This document shows, piece after piece, positions 47,639 to 58,365 of a stretch of DNA of 64,000 nt. The notes under the pieces were generated by a model. That model made no database searches. It saw nothing but the letters and a program-made list of their open reading frames with translations, and was not told the DNA's origin. The position numbers and the translations under genes are program-made. How positions within the stretch are numbered: the first letter of the stretch is position 1; every line of letters starts with the position of its first letter. Source of the stretch: Lunularia cruciata (Eukaryota; Streptophyta; Marchantiopsida; Lunulariales; Lunulariaceae); contig CAOYZS010000006.1 in NCBI GenBank assembly GCA_948567375.1, positions 1 to 64,000 of the forward strand, read 5' to 3'.

Positions 47639-48306
47639 AGTGGCATTCGCAGTATTATGTTGTTCAGTGCTCATTATTTCTGAGAATAGATAAAGCAAAG
47701 TGCTGTGAAGCAGTGCTCGTCGCTTGAGCTTGATTCTGAGTATCAATTTCGCAGTGTGTTTGTGAGTGTTTGGAGAAATTTGAAGTGCAAGTCAGAGTGC
47801 TTGTTGGATGTTGGATTCCACAGCCTTGATCTTCATCTGTGTGTTTGATCCTGAGTGAAGTGCAATCAAAGCAATGCCTTGATAGATCTGAGAGGAATTG
47901 TAGTGTTGGTAGTATTCTGCTTTTGTGAGTGCAGTGCGAAGTTGATGTGAAGCAATTTCGATCGAGGAAGTTGTGCCTTCAGTGGAGGGGTGGAACACAA
48001 TTCTGAGGCAAAGTCGTTTTGCAGTGAAGTGCTATTTTCGGGAGAGCCTGAATCATCACAATCAAGATTGTTTGGAAAGATTTGATGGAGTTGTGATTAT
48101 GGAGTGTTAATTTGTGACAAGACTGCGAGTCCGTGCTTGTTACTCTCTTTTGGGTGTGGTTTCTACCTGAGAGATTAAAGACGCAATCAAGAAGAACTAC
48201 ATTGTTACTGTTTGCTTCGTATTTGACCAATTCTGACTCATATCTCTGCGGGAACGAACTTTACTTACCCGATTACCGCAAAAGTGATATTTGCCGGGTT
48301 GTCATA

Positions 48307-48826
48307 GATGGATCAACATGATGAGATCATGATATAGATCATAGAGAAATTGAGATTTTGATTACTATGCATGTAAACATATGCTTTATTAATGATAGAC
48401 ATCTTATCTTAGCTTTTGAATTATTCATATCTTACCTCAACATCATAATAAATCAAAATCACATGTTTCTCAACCTACTATAGAATTGGCATTTGAAGTT
48501 GTTAGTCCAAAATTAAGACATAAGACTTTATTAAGTTAAGGTTTCTCATTTTGGCACTTGAAGTTGTTAGTTCAAAATTAAGATAGAAGACTTTATTAAT
48601 TAAGAATTCTCAATTTCTGGTAATTATTTTGCTCTTGTATAAGGAACTTTGCTTAAACTTGGTAATTAGATAGTCCTTCAAAACATTTAGAAAAATAATC
48701 AGATTCCAAAATACATAATAAAATAAGGAATTTTGATTTTTTGCACCAAGTAAGAAATTATATGTGGTTGACCTAAGTCATATTAGATGTTTAGCATCCA
48801 AATCACAATAGAGCATGTAGTGATAT
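48307..48826. other. unassigned AT-rich DNA between two solo LTRs
   Basis: These 520 bp continue 42283-44531 after the solo LTR. A phrase built on GAAGTTGTTAGT...CAAAATTAAGA recurs at about 48495 and 48555, a short local duplication. No gene was seen. Confidence 0.55.
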
Positions 48827-50720
48827 TGTGACAACTTGGCAAATATCACTTTTGTGGTAATCAGGTCAGTAACGTTCATTCTCGTAGAGATGCAAGTCAA
48901 AAATATCCAAATACGAAGTCAAACAGTAACAATCTTAGTTCTTCTTGGTTGCGTCTTTAGTCTCTCAAGTAGAAATCACACCCAAAAGAGAGTAACAAGC
49001 ACTGATTCTCAATCTTGTCACGAATTAACACTTCTTAATCACAACTCCTTCAATTCCTTCCAAGCAATCTTGATTGTGATGATTCAATCTCTCCTAAAAA
49101 TGGCATTTTACTACAAAATGATTTTGCCTCAGAATTGTGTTCCACCTCTCCACTGAAGGCACAACTTCCTTGATCAAAAATGCTTCACATCAACACTACG
49201 CTGCACTCACAAATGCAGAATACTACCAACACTACAATCCCTCTCAGATCTGTCAAGGCATTGCTCCAATTGCACTTCACTTAGGATCAAACACACTGAA
49301 TGAAGATCAAGGCTATGGAATCCAACATCTAACAAGCACACTGATTTGCACTTCGGATTTCTCCCAACACTCACAAACACAATCACAAAGTTGATACTCA
49401 GAATCAAGCTCAAACAATAAGCACTAAAATCAGCACTTCGCTTTATCTATCTAAAAAATAATGAGCACTAAACAACATTTGACTGCGCATGCCACTCTTA
49501 AATAGTGAAGCAAATGACAATTATCTGTCAACTACACTGAACTACAACAACTCTTCCTACTTGCAGATCCAAAATGACAAACCACCTCTTCATATCTGCC
49601 TCGTCCTATCTCAAATCTATTTCTACACCGATCCGATGTCTACTTCTTCCTCGACTTCCAATCCCAAAGTAACTTCACTCACTACCCTGTCCTTGGGTTT
49701 CAAAACTACTAAATCCTTCATTATTTCTACTACCTGTTCCCTACAGACTCCAGTTGCACTAGTGAGTATTCTATTAACTCATTATCTTCCGACCCACTCT
49801 TCTCTAAAGTGTCAAATGTCAAATCTTAAGACACCTGCACTCTTACTTCTGCAACTTTGGGTCTAACTGCTATCAATTCCTTTGCTAATTCTACTGTGTC
49901 CTCATCAAAAATTGTAATTGAAAGCATGGGTACACTATCTATACCTTCAATTTGCAACACACTTTCCCCTAATCACTCATGTTATTGACCCGAAGACACT
50001 TACTGTCTGATCCTGCACTTTGGGTTCATTCACTATTTCTATTTCTCTTCTAATTCTATCTTATCTTCAATCAGAACTGAAATTGAAGTCATGGGTATCC
50101 TAAATATCTTATTACACTACTCTAACTTCCTCTAATGTCTCTAGCAAGATTCCCAAAGTCACCTTCATTGCACTACGAGGTCCAACTACCTTGGATTTAG
50201 TCACCTTTGTCTTGAGGCAAAGTCTCTTGACCCAAAGTCCAATAAACCCAAAGTCTGAAGTCCGGAAGACACCAACCCAAAGAACCTCAACCCAAAGTCC
50301 TTCAACTACTCTAGACATATACTCCCAAAACTTCAAATGCTTGTAACCTTTGCTACAGAACTTCAAACTCTACAATTTTGGTGGCAATAGAAAGCCCTGG
50401 ACAAGACGCTTCCAATGGGATAGCATAAATGATTTGAATTTTTCATCAATGAGATACATCCCCCACAAGAATCCTTACCTGTAACTTCCATTCCTCCTTC
50501 GGGTTTGCCCTCCTTCAGCATCTGATCCGAGTTTTTTGTCCTCTAACATGAAGTAAGCTTCGTCGGGTCTGATCCAATCCAAGTCCTTCTTCCTCCAATA
50601 CAAAGTTGACTTCCTCCGGCTTGATCAAAACACAAGTTTCCACTCATTTCTTCTCAATTTGCTTTCAGCAAGGCACTTGTTCTTCAAAACTTGTCCAAAA
50701 TGAAAAATGTGGGCACCACA
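48827..50720 (-). mobile_element. short-form solo LTR (1.9 kb) with target duplication GATAT
   Basis: On the - strand it starts TGTGGTGCCCACA (50720) and ends at 48827 (TGTGACAAC in the + reading). Both flanks are GATAT (48822-48826 and 50721-50725). It lacks the upstream TATA box and the gene's N-terminal domain. In their place is a module at about 50320-50460 shared with the short LTR at 54449-56350 (for example GGAAGCGTCTTGTCCAGGGC), so the two form their own subfamily. The downstream box reads TTAAATAG near 49499. Confidence 0.93.
49623..50300 (-). pseudogene. LTR-borne gene, C-terminal remnant (short form)
   Basis: Only the last part of the protein is recognisable, with the tail DIGSV before a stop at 49623. 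Repeated ACTTTGGG words, which look like CpG-decayed ACTTCGGG, fill the upstream stretch 50160-50300. There is no open reading of note. Confidence 0.5.
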
Positions 50721-53226
50721 GATATCAAGTTTGATATATGCTTTTCCAAGGCACTTCCATCAAGACCAAATTCATGATTTAGTCAATTAAAACTTAGTCT
50801 TGGTGCTTATGATCAACCATATGTTTTATTTTGCTTGTGGTCTATTTCTAGGCACCAAAAATAAAACCCTTTGTTTGATGTATTTTGGATGCTCATTGTT
50901 ATCTTGAAAATATTGTCAAAGTTTCTCCAACAAGACCAAGTCTAAGGCAAATATCCACATAAAATTGAAAGAATCACCCAAAAAATCCTTCAGTTCCATT
51001 TCTCAAACTTGATCCATGGTTCATTATCTATGATCAAGTCTTCAGGCCTTGTTTTGAGATATTAACTTCAAAAAGTGCCAAATTTTGTCATATGTTGAAA
51101 GCTATATGCTCTTGATGGTGATTATTATTATGAGGTAGGAAGTACATGTTGTAGAAACTTAATCAGATTATGTAACTAGACATCTTCATCACAACAAGTA
51201 CATATTTTCATATGTACAACATGATGTTCAACCATATTTGGACCATTAAGTTGTTTTGTGTAGTATGATGCTTATATTATGAAAGTTTGAGCTTGAAGAA
51301 CTACCTTGGTCCCAAATAAGTAGAGTTATTGCTAGATGATTTGGTCTAACTAATTTGGGAATTTTGTTGATGCATTACAATATTGAAATTATGAATTGTA
51401 AATGTGAGCTTCAAATATCATAAAGATCTATATTATGGAGCAAAGGGCACAAGAAAAACCCCACTTTATCCAAGGATTTTGGATGTGAACCCAAACTCAA
51501 AAGACATTCCATTTATGTACAACTTCAACTTATGCTACACCTCCTCTTTTCATCTAGTAAAATTTTTCCTCAATCTCAAATTCAAACTAAAATTTTGAGG
51601 TCTACTGCTTATAAGTGTAAGGCATAGGGTGATAATGATGGTTTTAGAAAGCTCTTATTAGGGCTTTTGGATCATATTGTAATTGCCAAAATTTAAAATT
51701 AGGTGCTTCATTTAACTTTAAGATATAAAAGTGAATCATTTTCAATAGGCTTGAGTCCAAGTTTTGGGATAAAGTGTACCAAATAAACTAACTTTTATTG
51801 AATATGCAATTAAATGATTTTGGTCCTACTAGAAGCATCTTGATAAGAAATTTTTATACTTTTATTATCAAGCAAAACATACAAATTAATGAAGATATTA
51901 ACACCAAAAATGAATATAAATTTGTTAATTTAGCACATATACTCAATCTTCATATACATATACTTTGTTTTACCAATTCTCAATAACTATATACTTATTC
52001 AAAAAATTATTCTTGGCCTTATTGGAAGAATATTGATGAGAAATTTCAAAAAAGTCAAGATTAAAGGATTATTTTTTTTATTCCTAAAATTAGATCTCTA
52101 AAACATAGAAACTCTTTATCTTCCATGTAAATAAGATCTAAGCTTGATCTTGTCACTCTTTGAGTTTAGAGTGGTCTATAGTTCTATTGCCATTGTTAGC
52201 AATTAAGATGTGAGTATTTCCCTCACTTCTATTTAAAGATCTTGGCATCCTTGTCAAACGCCTACATTTTATACCTAGTTTTTCTTGGTAAGCCTAGCCC
52301 ATGACGTATAGTTTCATTTTAAAACTTAAACTACAATACCATTTTGCTTTCTATTTCTATAGTTGGAACTTATGATAATTTTATACCTATATATGAAAAT
52401 CTATATATAGTTTTAGAGCCTATTCTAAATCAGGTTTAGCTTGTTTATCAAGGGTGTGACATATCAATTCATAAGATGAGTTTTTGAGTTTAAAGATAAC
52501 TTGGGCTCTAAATCAAGCATAAATGACCACTAAATGACCAAAATATGGAGATGTAAGTGTGTGCTCTACACTCAAGTTTTATGTCATGAACTAAAAGGTC
52601 CAAAGTAGTACATTTATCTGAAGAAGGTAAAGATGTAATACTACTTGAGCCAATTATGATGTATAACAATACATTCCACAATATGTTCTTTCCAATATAT
52701 GTGGTAGTTGCTCCCATCCTCTAAACCTCTAAACCTCCATACCTTTAATTTTAATATGAGAGAAAGCATATAAGGAATATTTTAGATTATGTATTGACCA
52801 AATTTGGTATTGAAGGTTTTATTGAGTATTATCTATTCTACTTCAAAGTTATTATTTATGATCGTAGGAAGAGAAATTGCATTTTTTATATGCTAAATAT
52901 ATACAAGAAGTAAGATGTATTGATAACTTGAATGTCCACTTCTAAGGTATAATTATATCATGACAATCATAAAGAAGGTTTGCTTCATGTTAATATTTTT
53001 ATAAGGCATTTCTATTTTATGATCATAATTGATGTTTTGAAGATGTTATAAAGAAGGAGATAAGTTTATGAATCACCTATTTTAATTTTATCTTCTTGAC
53101 AATATTTCACCAAGATCATACTAACATGGGTGGATGATTCTTACAAGGAGAAGCTCTAGACCTATATATAACAAATGTTAGGCTTCCCTCACATAATCTA
53201 TCTCAATCTCTAGTGGTAGTCCTAAG
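50721..53226. other. unassigned AT-rich DNA
   Basis: This 2.5 kb lies between the GATAT duplication and the copia LTR. I see no domain, LTR end or RNA gene. Short open stretches (51404-51598, 51798-51986) have no recognisable content. Confidence 0.55.
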
Positions 53227-53737
53227 TGTTGGGATCAACCTTATGCAACAAGAAAAGGGATAATGGGAGAAAGAGAAAGAATATAAAAATAATAACACAC
53301 AAGTAGATGCATAATCTTTTATGTGGTTTGTAGTCCGTTGCTCTTATATCTACTACTGCACAAATAAGATAACTTTACTTGAATAAGAATATCAGATCAA
53401 TACAAGTTACAAAGGCTTCTCAAAAAGAAGTGAACTCTTTCCTACATTTCCTACACCCAATCTCAAACATCTCCATCCAATTTTGAATGTTGATCTTTCA
53501 TAGAATGTAACATGATCAGCTCTCTCCCAATTGATCTTTCCCATATTCTAACTTGATCAACTCTCTCTTGACCAACTACAACGAGTCAAAGGACTACTAC
53601 CATCACAAAGAATAAACACTAATTTTATTTTATGTCAATCTTTTATCTTGACTTTAGACAATTTGCGCCATATGCAATCTGAGCCATAGATCTCAATGCC
53701 ATAACTAACATTAGTTGAACAAGCAGGGATATCTACA
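53227..53737 (-). repeat. Ty1/copia 3' LTR
   Basis: On the - strand it starts TGTAGATATCCC (53737) and ends GATCCCAACA (53227). It lies straight after the end of copia RNase H and a polypurine tract. The 5' LTR is missing because the element is truncated. Confidence 0.75.
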
Positions 53738-53762
53738 TCCTAAAAAATCTCCCACTTGGAGA
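53738..53762 (-). promoter_or_regulatory. copia polypurine tract region
   Basis: The - strand reads CTCCAAGTGGGAGATTTTTT shortly before the LTR. The phrase CCAAGTGGGAGA is the usual end of plant copia elements. Confidence 0.75.
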
Positions 53763-53849
53763 CTAATACATTTGACTATGCATCTTTCAAAGAAAGATAA
53801 TAAACTTCTAGACCTTGAACTACATATTCTATGCTTGATTTGTATACTA

Positions 53850-54448
53850 TTTGTGGTACTTCTATTTATCTACCCTTAGAGCCAATTGAGGCTATACATA
53901 GCCTTAACTTCTTTGTTGTGATTGTTTTTGTCAACATATTAGGTAAATTCTTAGTACCTTGAATCTTTTCAATTGAAAATCTGCCATCTTCAAGCAACTT
54001 CCAAATAAAGTGATATCTCATCTATATATATATATATATATATATATATCTAACTCTTGCCTAGAACATTGGATTAACTAGCATTGAATAGCACTTTGAT
54101 TGTCATAGAATAAAACACTATAATTTTTCTCTCTACCTAGCTCCTCTAAAGATTCTTTAGCCAAGTCATCTCCTTGCTAGTCATCTCCTTCATGATTGCA
54201 ACATCTTCTACCTCAATTGTCAAAAGAGTGACAATCTTTCACAATTGGGAAAAGCAACTCATTATTGTCCCATGTAAAGTATAAAAGAAACCTTGTGGTG
54301 CTTCTCTTGGTGTCAATATCACCTTCCAAATTTGCATCCAAAATCGTTTTTATGTTTGATTGCCTTTCCTATAACACAAACCCATATGTTTGGAACCTTT
54401 TAGATATCTAAAAGGTCCATTGACAACCTCTCAATGTTGTCTTCCTAG
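53850..54448 (-). pseudogene. Ty1/copia RNase H
   Basis: The - strand has an ISKR...YGFVL remnant of the usual RYLKG...LCY motif, then GDIDTKRSTTRFLLYFTWDN, LAKESLEELGREKNYSVLFY and DNQSAIQC, matching the plant copia RNase H order (GD.DSRKSTTG..., LEELG, SQSAI). The end carries IDEISLYLE and KIQGTKN-like remnants. An (AT)n run at 54023-54049 interrupts it just before IDEISLYLE. The domain joins RT across the solo LTR at 54449-56350. Confidence 0.82.
54023..54049. repeat. (TA)n microsatellite in copia RNase H
   Basis: About 13 TA units lie inside the decayed RNase H reading frame, where relatives have a short His-Ile-Asp stretch. It probably expanded after the gene died. Confidence 0.85.
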
Positions 54449-54959
54449 TGTGGTACCCACATTTTTCATTTTCGATGAGTTTTGAAGAAGAAGTGCCAGG
54501 CTAAAACCAAATTGAAACCAAATGGAGAAGAAATGAGTGGAAACTTGTGTTTTGATCAGACCCGAGGAAGTCGACTTCATGTAAGAGGAAGAATGACTCG
54601 GATTGGATCAGACCCAAAGAAGGTTACTTTGTGTCAGAAGAGGAAAAAAACTCGGACCAGACGTTGAAGGAGGGCAAACTCGAAGGAGAAATAGAAGTTG
54701 AAAGTCAGGATTCTTGCGGGGCCATATCTGAGTGACGACAAGTCCAAATCAAGCGTGCTATATCTTGTTGGAAGCGTCTTGTCCAGGGCTTTCCATTTCC
54801 ACCAAAATTGTAGAGTTTGGAGGTTTGTAGAAGAAGTTACAAACATTTGAAGTTTCTGGAGTAGATGTACTTCGGGTCAAAGTGTACTCGGGTCAATGTG
54901 ACTTCGGACTTCGTACTTCGGACTTCGGGTTGACATGACTTCGGGTCATGAGACTTTGC

Positions 54960-55565
54960 CTCAAGACAAAGATGACTAAATCAGAGGTAGCTAGACCTTG
55001 GAGTGCAGTGAAGGTGACTTTGAGAGTTTTGCCCGGGGGATCAGAGGAAGTTAGAGTATGGAAAGAAGATAGTTAAGATACCCATGACTTCAATTTCAAT
55101 TCAGATTGAAGATGAAATAGAAATTGAAGGAGAAATAGCAATAGTGAATAAACCCGAAGTGCAAGATTAGACAGTAAGTGTCTTTGGGTCAGTTACATGA
55201 GTGATTAGGGGAAAGTGGGTTACAAATTGAAGGTATAAATAGTGTATTCATACTTTCAATTACAATTCTTGATGATGACATAGTAGAATTAGTAAAGAAA
55301 TTGATAGTAGTTAGACCCGAAGTAAGAGAGATAGGAGTGCAGGTGTCTTCGGATTTGACATTTGACAGTTTAGAGAAGAGTGGATCGGGAGATAGAGATT
55401 TAGAAGGCTTAACTATGATAGGAATTTCATATCAAGAAGGAGAAATGTTAGAATTAGTGGAGGAATTAGGAAGTTGTGAAACCCAAGGAAAAAATATTAG
55501 GAAGTAAAATTACTTCGGGTTTGGGTTTGAAAGCCGAAGAAGAAGTAGACATCGGATTGGAGTAG
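54960..55565 (+). pseudogene. LTR-borne gene, C-terminal remnant (short form)
   Basis: The readable part is VRPEVREIGVQVSSDLTFDS, LEKSGSGDRDLEGL and EMLELVEELG (55301-55507), then KAEEEVDIGLE and stop near 55563. This is the protein's tail only. The coiled-coil and N-terminal regions are absent. Confidence 0.7.
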
Positions 55566-55681
55566 TAATAGTTTTGAGATTTGAAGAGGCAGATATGAAG
55601 AGGTGCATTGTCATTTTGGATCTGCAGGTTAGAAGAGTTGTTGTAGAACGGTATAGTTGTTAGAATTGTCGATTGATTCAC

Positions 55682-55689
55682 TATTTAAG
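55682..55689 (+). promoter_or_regulatory. TATA-like box before the LTR R/U5 region
   Basis: TATTTAAG lies 669 nt before the LTR end, and is kept although the gene's first half is lost. Confidence 0.55.
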
Positions 55690-56350
55690 AGTGGCATTTG
55701 CAGTATCATGTTGTTCAGTGCTCGTAATTTCTGAGAATAGATAAAGCAAAGTGTTGTGAAGCAGTGCTCGTCGCTTGAGCTTGATTCTGAGTATCAACTT
55801 TGCAATTGTGTTTGTGAGTGTTTGAAGAAATTTGAAGTGCAATTCAGTGTGTTTGTTGGATTCCACAGCCTTGATCTTCATTCTGTGTGTTTGATCCTGA
55901 GTGAAGTGCAATTGAAGCAATGCCTTGACAGATCTGAGAGGAATTGTAGTGTTGGTAGTATTCTGCATTTGTGAGTGCAGTGCGAGGTTGATGTGAAGCA
56001 ATTTCGGTTGAGGAAGTTGTGCCCTCAGTGGAGGGGTGGAACACAATTCTGAGGCGAAGTCATTTTGCAATGAAGTGCCATTTTTGGGAGAGCCTGAATC
56101 ATCACAATCAAGATTGTTTGGAAAGATTTGATGGAGTTGTGATTGAGTGTGAATTTGTGACAAGACTGCGAGTCAGTGCTTGTTACTCTCTTCTGGGTGT
56201 GGTTTCTACCTGAGAGATTAAAGATGAGACCAAGAAGAACTACATTGTTACTATTTGACTTTGTATTTGGACATTTCTGACTCGTATCTCTGCGGGAACA
56301 AACTTTACTTACCCGATTACCGCAAAAGTGATATTTGTCGGGTTGTCACA

Positions 56351-56955
56351 CCTAGATTGGTCATGCACCTACACATTGCCCCAACTACATGTGCAATGTC
56401 TGGTTTAGTACATATCCTTTCATACAATAGGCTACTTACAATTGAAGCATATGGTACCTTTGATATATCCTTTAGCTCTCTATCATCCTTGGGCAAACGT
56501 TCCTTTGATAGCTTAAAGTTACTTGCCAAAGGTGTCTTCAGAAAAATTGCATCTATCATGTTAAACCTTTCTAGCACCTTTCCAATATAGCTACCTCAAG
56601 GGTGCTTCAATATTCCAACCACTATATTCTTTTCAATCTTTAGCCCAAAGTATATATTTTTCTATGCCCATATCTTTCATTGCATACTCTCTCGATAATT
56701 TTTTCTTCCATCTCTCAATCTCTTGTATGTTTGTCCAAATATCAACATGTCATCAACATACAAAAGTAAGATGATAAAATTGCTATCATGAGTCTTGAGA
56801 TAATAATAATGATCCTCGTGACAGCTTGCAAATCTATTTTGATCATGAACTTATCAAATTTCTTGTACCATAGTTTTGGAGCTTGTTTCAAACTATATAG
56901 ACTTTTCTTCAACTTGCATACCAAGTTCTCTATGCCTAGAGACTACAAAGCCAAT
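56351..56955 (-). pseudogene. Ty1/copia reverse transcriptase, C-terminal part
   Basis: The - strand reads VCKLKKSLYSLKQAPKLWYK (56860-56924), the catalytic LLLYVDDMLI (about 56745-56775, frame-shifted), and KVPYASIVSSLLYERICTKP, DIAHVVGAMCRCMTN (56360-56470). These are standard plant copia RT motifs. The gene is cut off at about 56955, where main-family LTR sequence begins; integrase, protease and gag are absent. Confidence 0.88.
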
Positions 56956-56971
56956 AGATTATTGCATATAA

Positions 56972-57569
56972 AGCTGAGTTTGAAGCAGAGTTGGCAATGT
57001 ACAGAGAAGATTGGTTTGCAGATCAAGAACGGGAAAGGAAAATGAGATTGGAGCCATTAAAAGAGATCGTGATCAAGATGAATGCGATGTTGAGTACAGA
57101 GGCCAGTGTGCGTATTGAAGAGATGAGGCTGCATGAGTTGAAGTTGTTGGTGCAAGAGATGAGGAGGAGACATGAGAAGGACAAAGACTTGAATGCTTTG
57201 TTGATCAGTCTAAGAACTCATGTAGATAGGAAGATATTGGAAGTAGAAGATAATATCACGATTAGATTAGACTTAGTGAAATTAGAGATAGATAAACTTT
57301 GGAAGGATGTTAGAGCAAAATCCAAAGTAGATAAAGTAGGAGTGCAGATGTCTTCGGAGTTACCATTGGAGACATTAGAGAAGAGTGGGTCGGGAGATAA
57401 GGAATTAGAAAGATTACCCACTAGTGGAGTTTAAGATCAGGAAAGAGAATTGTTAGATTTGGTAGAGCAATTAGGAGTTGTGAAACCCAAGGATAGAGTA
57501 GTAGGAAGTGAAGTTACTTTGGGTTTGGGTTTGAAATCCGATGATGAGGTAGACATCAAATCAAATTAG
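56972..57569 (+). pseudogene. LTR-borne gene, C-terminal part (A-type)
   Basis: The frame is open from 56991 to 57434: MAMYREDWFADQERERKMRL, EPLKEIVIKMNAMLSTEA, HELKLLVQEMRRRHEKDKDL, LRTHVDRKILEVEDNITIRL. A TAA near 57434 and a later stop at 57567 end it. Well preserved but truncated at its N-terminus. Confidence 0.78.
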
Positions 57570-58365
57570 TAACAGTTTTGAGATTTGAAGAGGCAGATAT
57601 GAAGAGATGCATGGTCATTTCGAATCTGTAGGTTTGTAGAGTTGTTAAGAAGTGATACATTAGGAAGATAATTGTTGCTTGCTTCACTATTTAAGAGTGG
57701 CATTTGTAGTCTTATGTTGTTCAATGCTCATAATTTCTGAGAATAGATAAAGCAAAGTGCTGTGAAGCAGTGCTCATTGCTTGAGCTTGATTCAAAGTAT
57801 CAATTTGGTGTCTATAATTGTGAGTGTGGGAAGAAATTTGAAGTGCAAGTCAATGTGCTTGTTGGATGTTGGATTCCACAGCCTTGATCTTCATTTTGTG
57901 TGTTTGATCTTCAGTGAAGTGCAATCAAAGCAATGCCTTGATAGATCTAAAGGAATTGTAGTGTTGGTAGTATTTTGCATTTGTGAGTGCAGTGCAAAGT
58001 TGATGTGAAGCAATTTCAATCAAGGAAGTTGTGCCTTCAATGGAGGGGTAGAACACAATTCTAAGGCAAAGTTGTTTTGCAATGAAATGCCGTTTTTGGG
58101 AGAGCCTTAATCATCACAATCAAGATTGTTTGGAAAGAATTGAAGGTGTTGTGATTAAGGAGTGTGAATTTGTGATGAGACTGCAAATCAGTGCTTGTTA
58201 CTCTCTTTTGGGTGTGGTTTCTACCTAAGAGATTAAAGAAGAACTCAAGAAGAACAACATTGTTACTGTTTGACTTTGTATTTGACCAATTTTGACTCGT
58301 CTCTCTTTGTGAACAAACTTTTCTTACCCGATTACCGCAAAAGTGATATTTGCCGGGTTGTCACA
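56972..58365 (+). mobile_element. LTR fragment of the main family, 5' truncated
   Basis: It begins abruptly inside the coiled-coil part of the LTR gene, about 17 bp after recognisable copia ends, and runs to GCCGGGTTGTCACA at 58365. The downstream box TATTTAAG at 57688 is 678 nt before its end. The left junction is not an LTR end, so a deletion or illegitimate join is likely. Confidence 0.82.

Larger units (their letters stand above)
44532..48306 (+). mobile_element. solo LTR (3.78 kb) with perfect target duplication GATGG
   Basis: It starts TGTGGTGCCCACA and ends GCCGGGTTGTCATA. Both flanks are GATGG (44527-44531 and 48307-48311). No internal region is attached. It is the best-preserved LTR in the window, rich in intact CpG, and shows the family layout most clearly: TATA box at 44918, gene at 44945-47513, second TATA-like box at 47631, then about 670 bp to the end. 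Confidence 0.95.
54449..56350 (+). mobile_element. short-form solo LTR (1.9 kb) with target duplication CCTAG
   Basis: It starts TGTGGTACCCACA and ends GTCGGGTTGTCACA. Both flanks are CCTAG (54444-54448 and 56351-56355). It interrupts copia between RT and RNase H. It has the same internal replacement as 48827-50720. A cluster of ACTTCGGG words is at 54869-54945, and the downstream box is at 55682. Confidence 0.94.

Noticed and set aside
54023-54049. TA run as a replication origin or regulatory element
   Set aside because: It lies in a dead copia gene and is a plain microsatellite.
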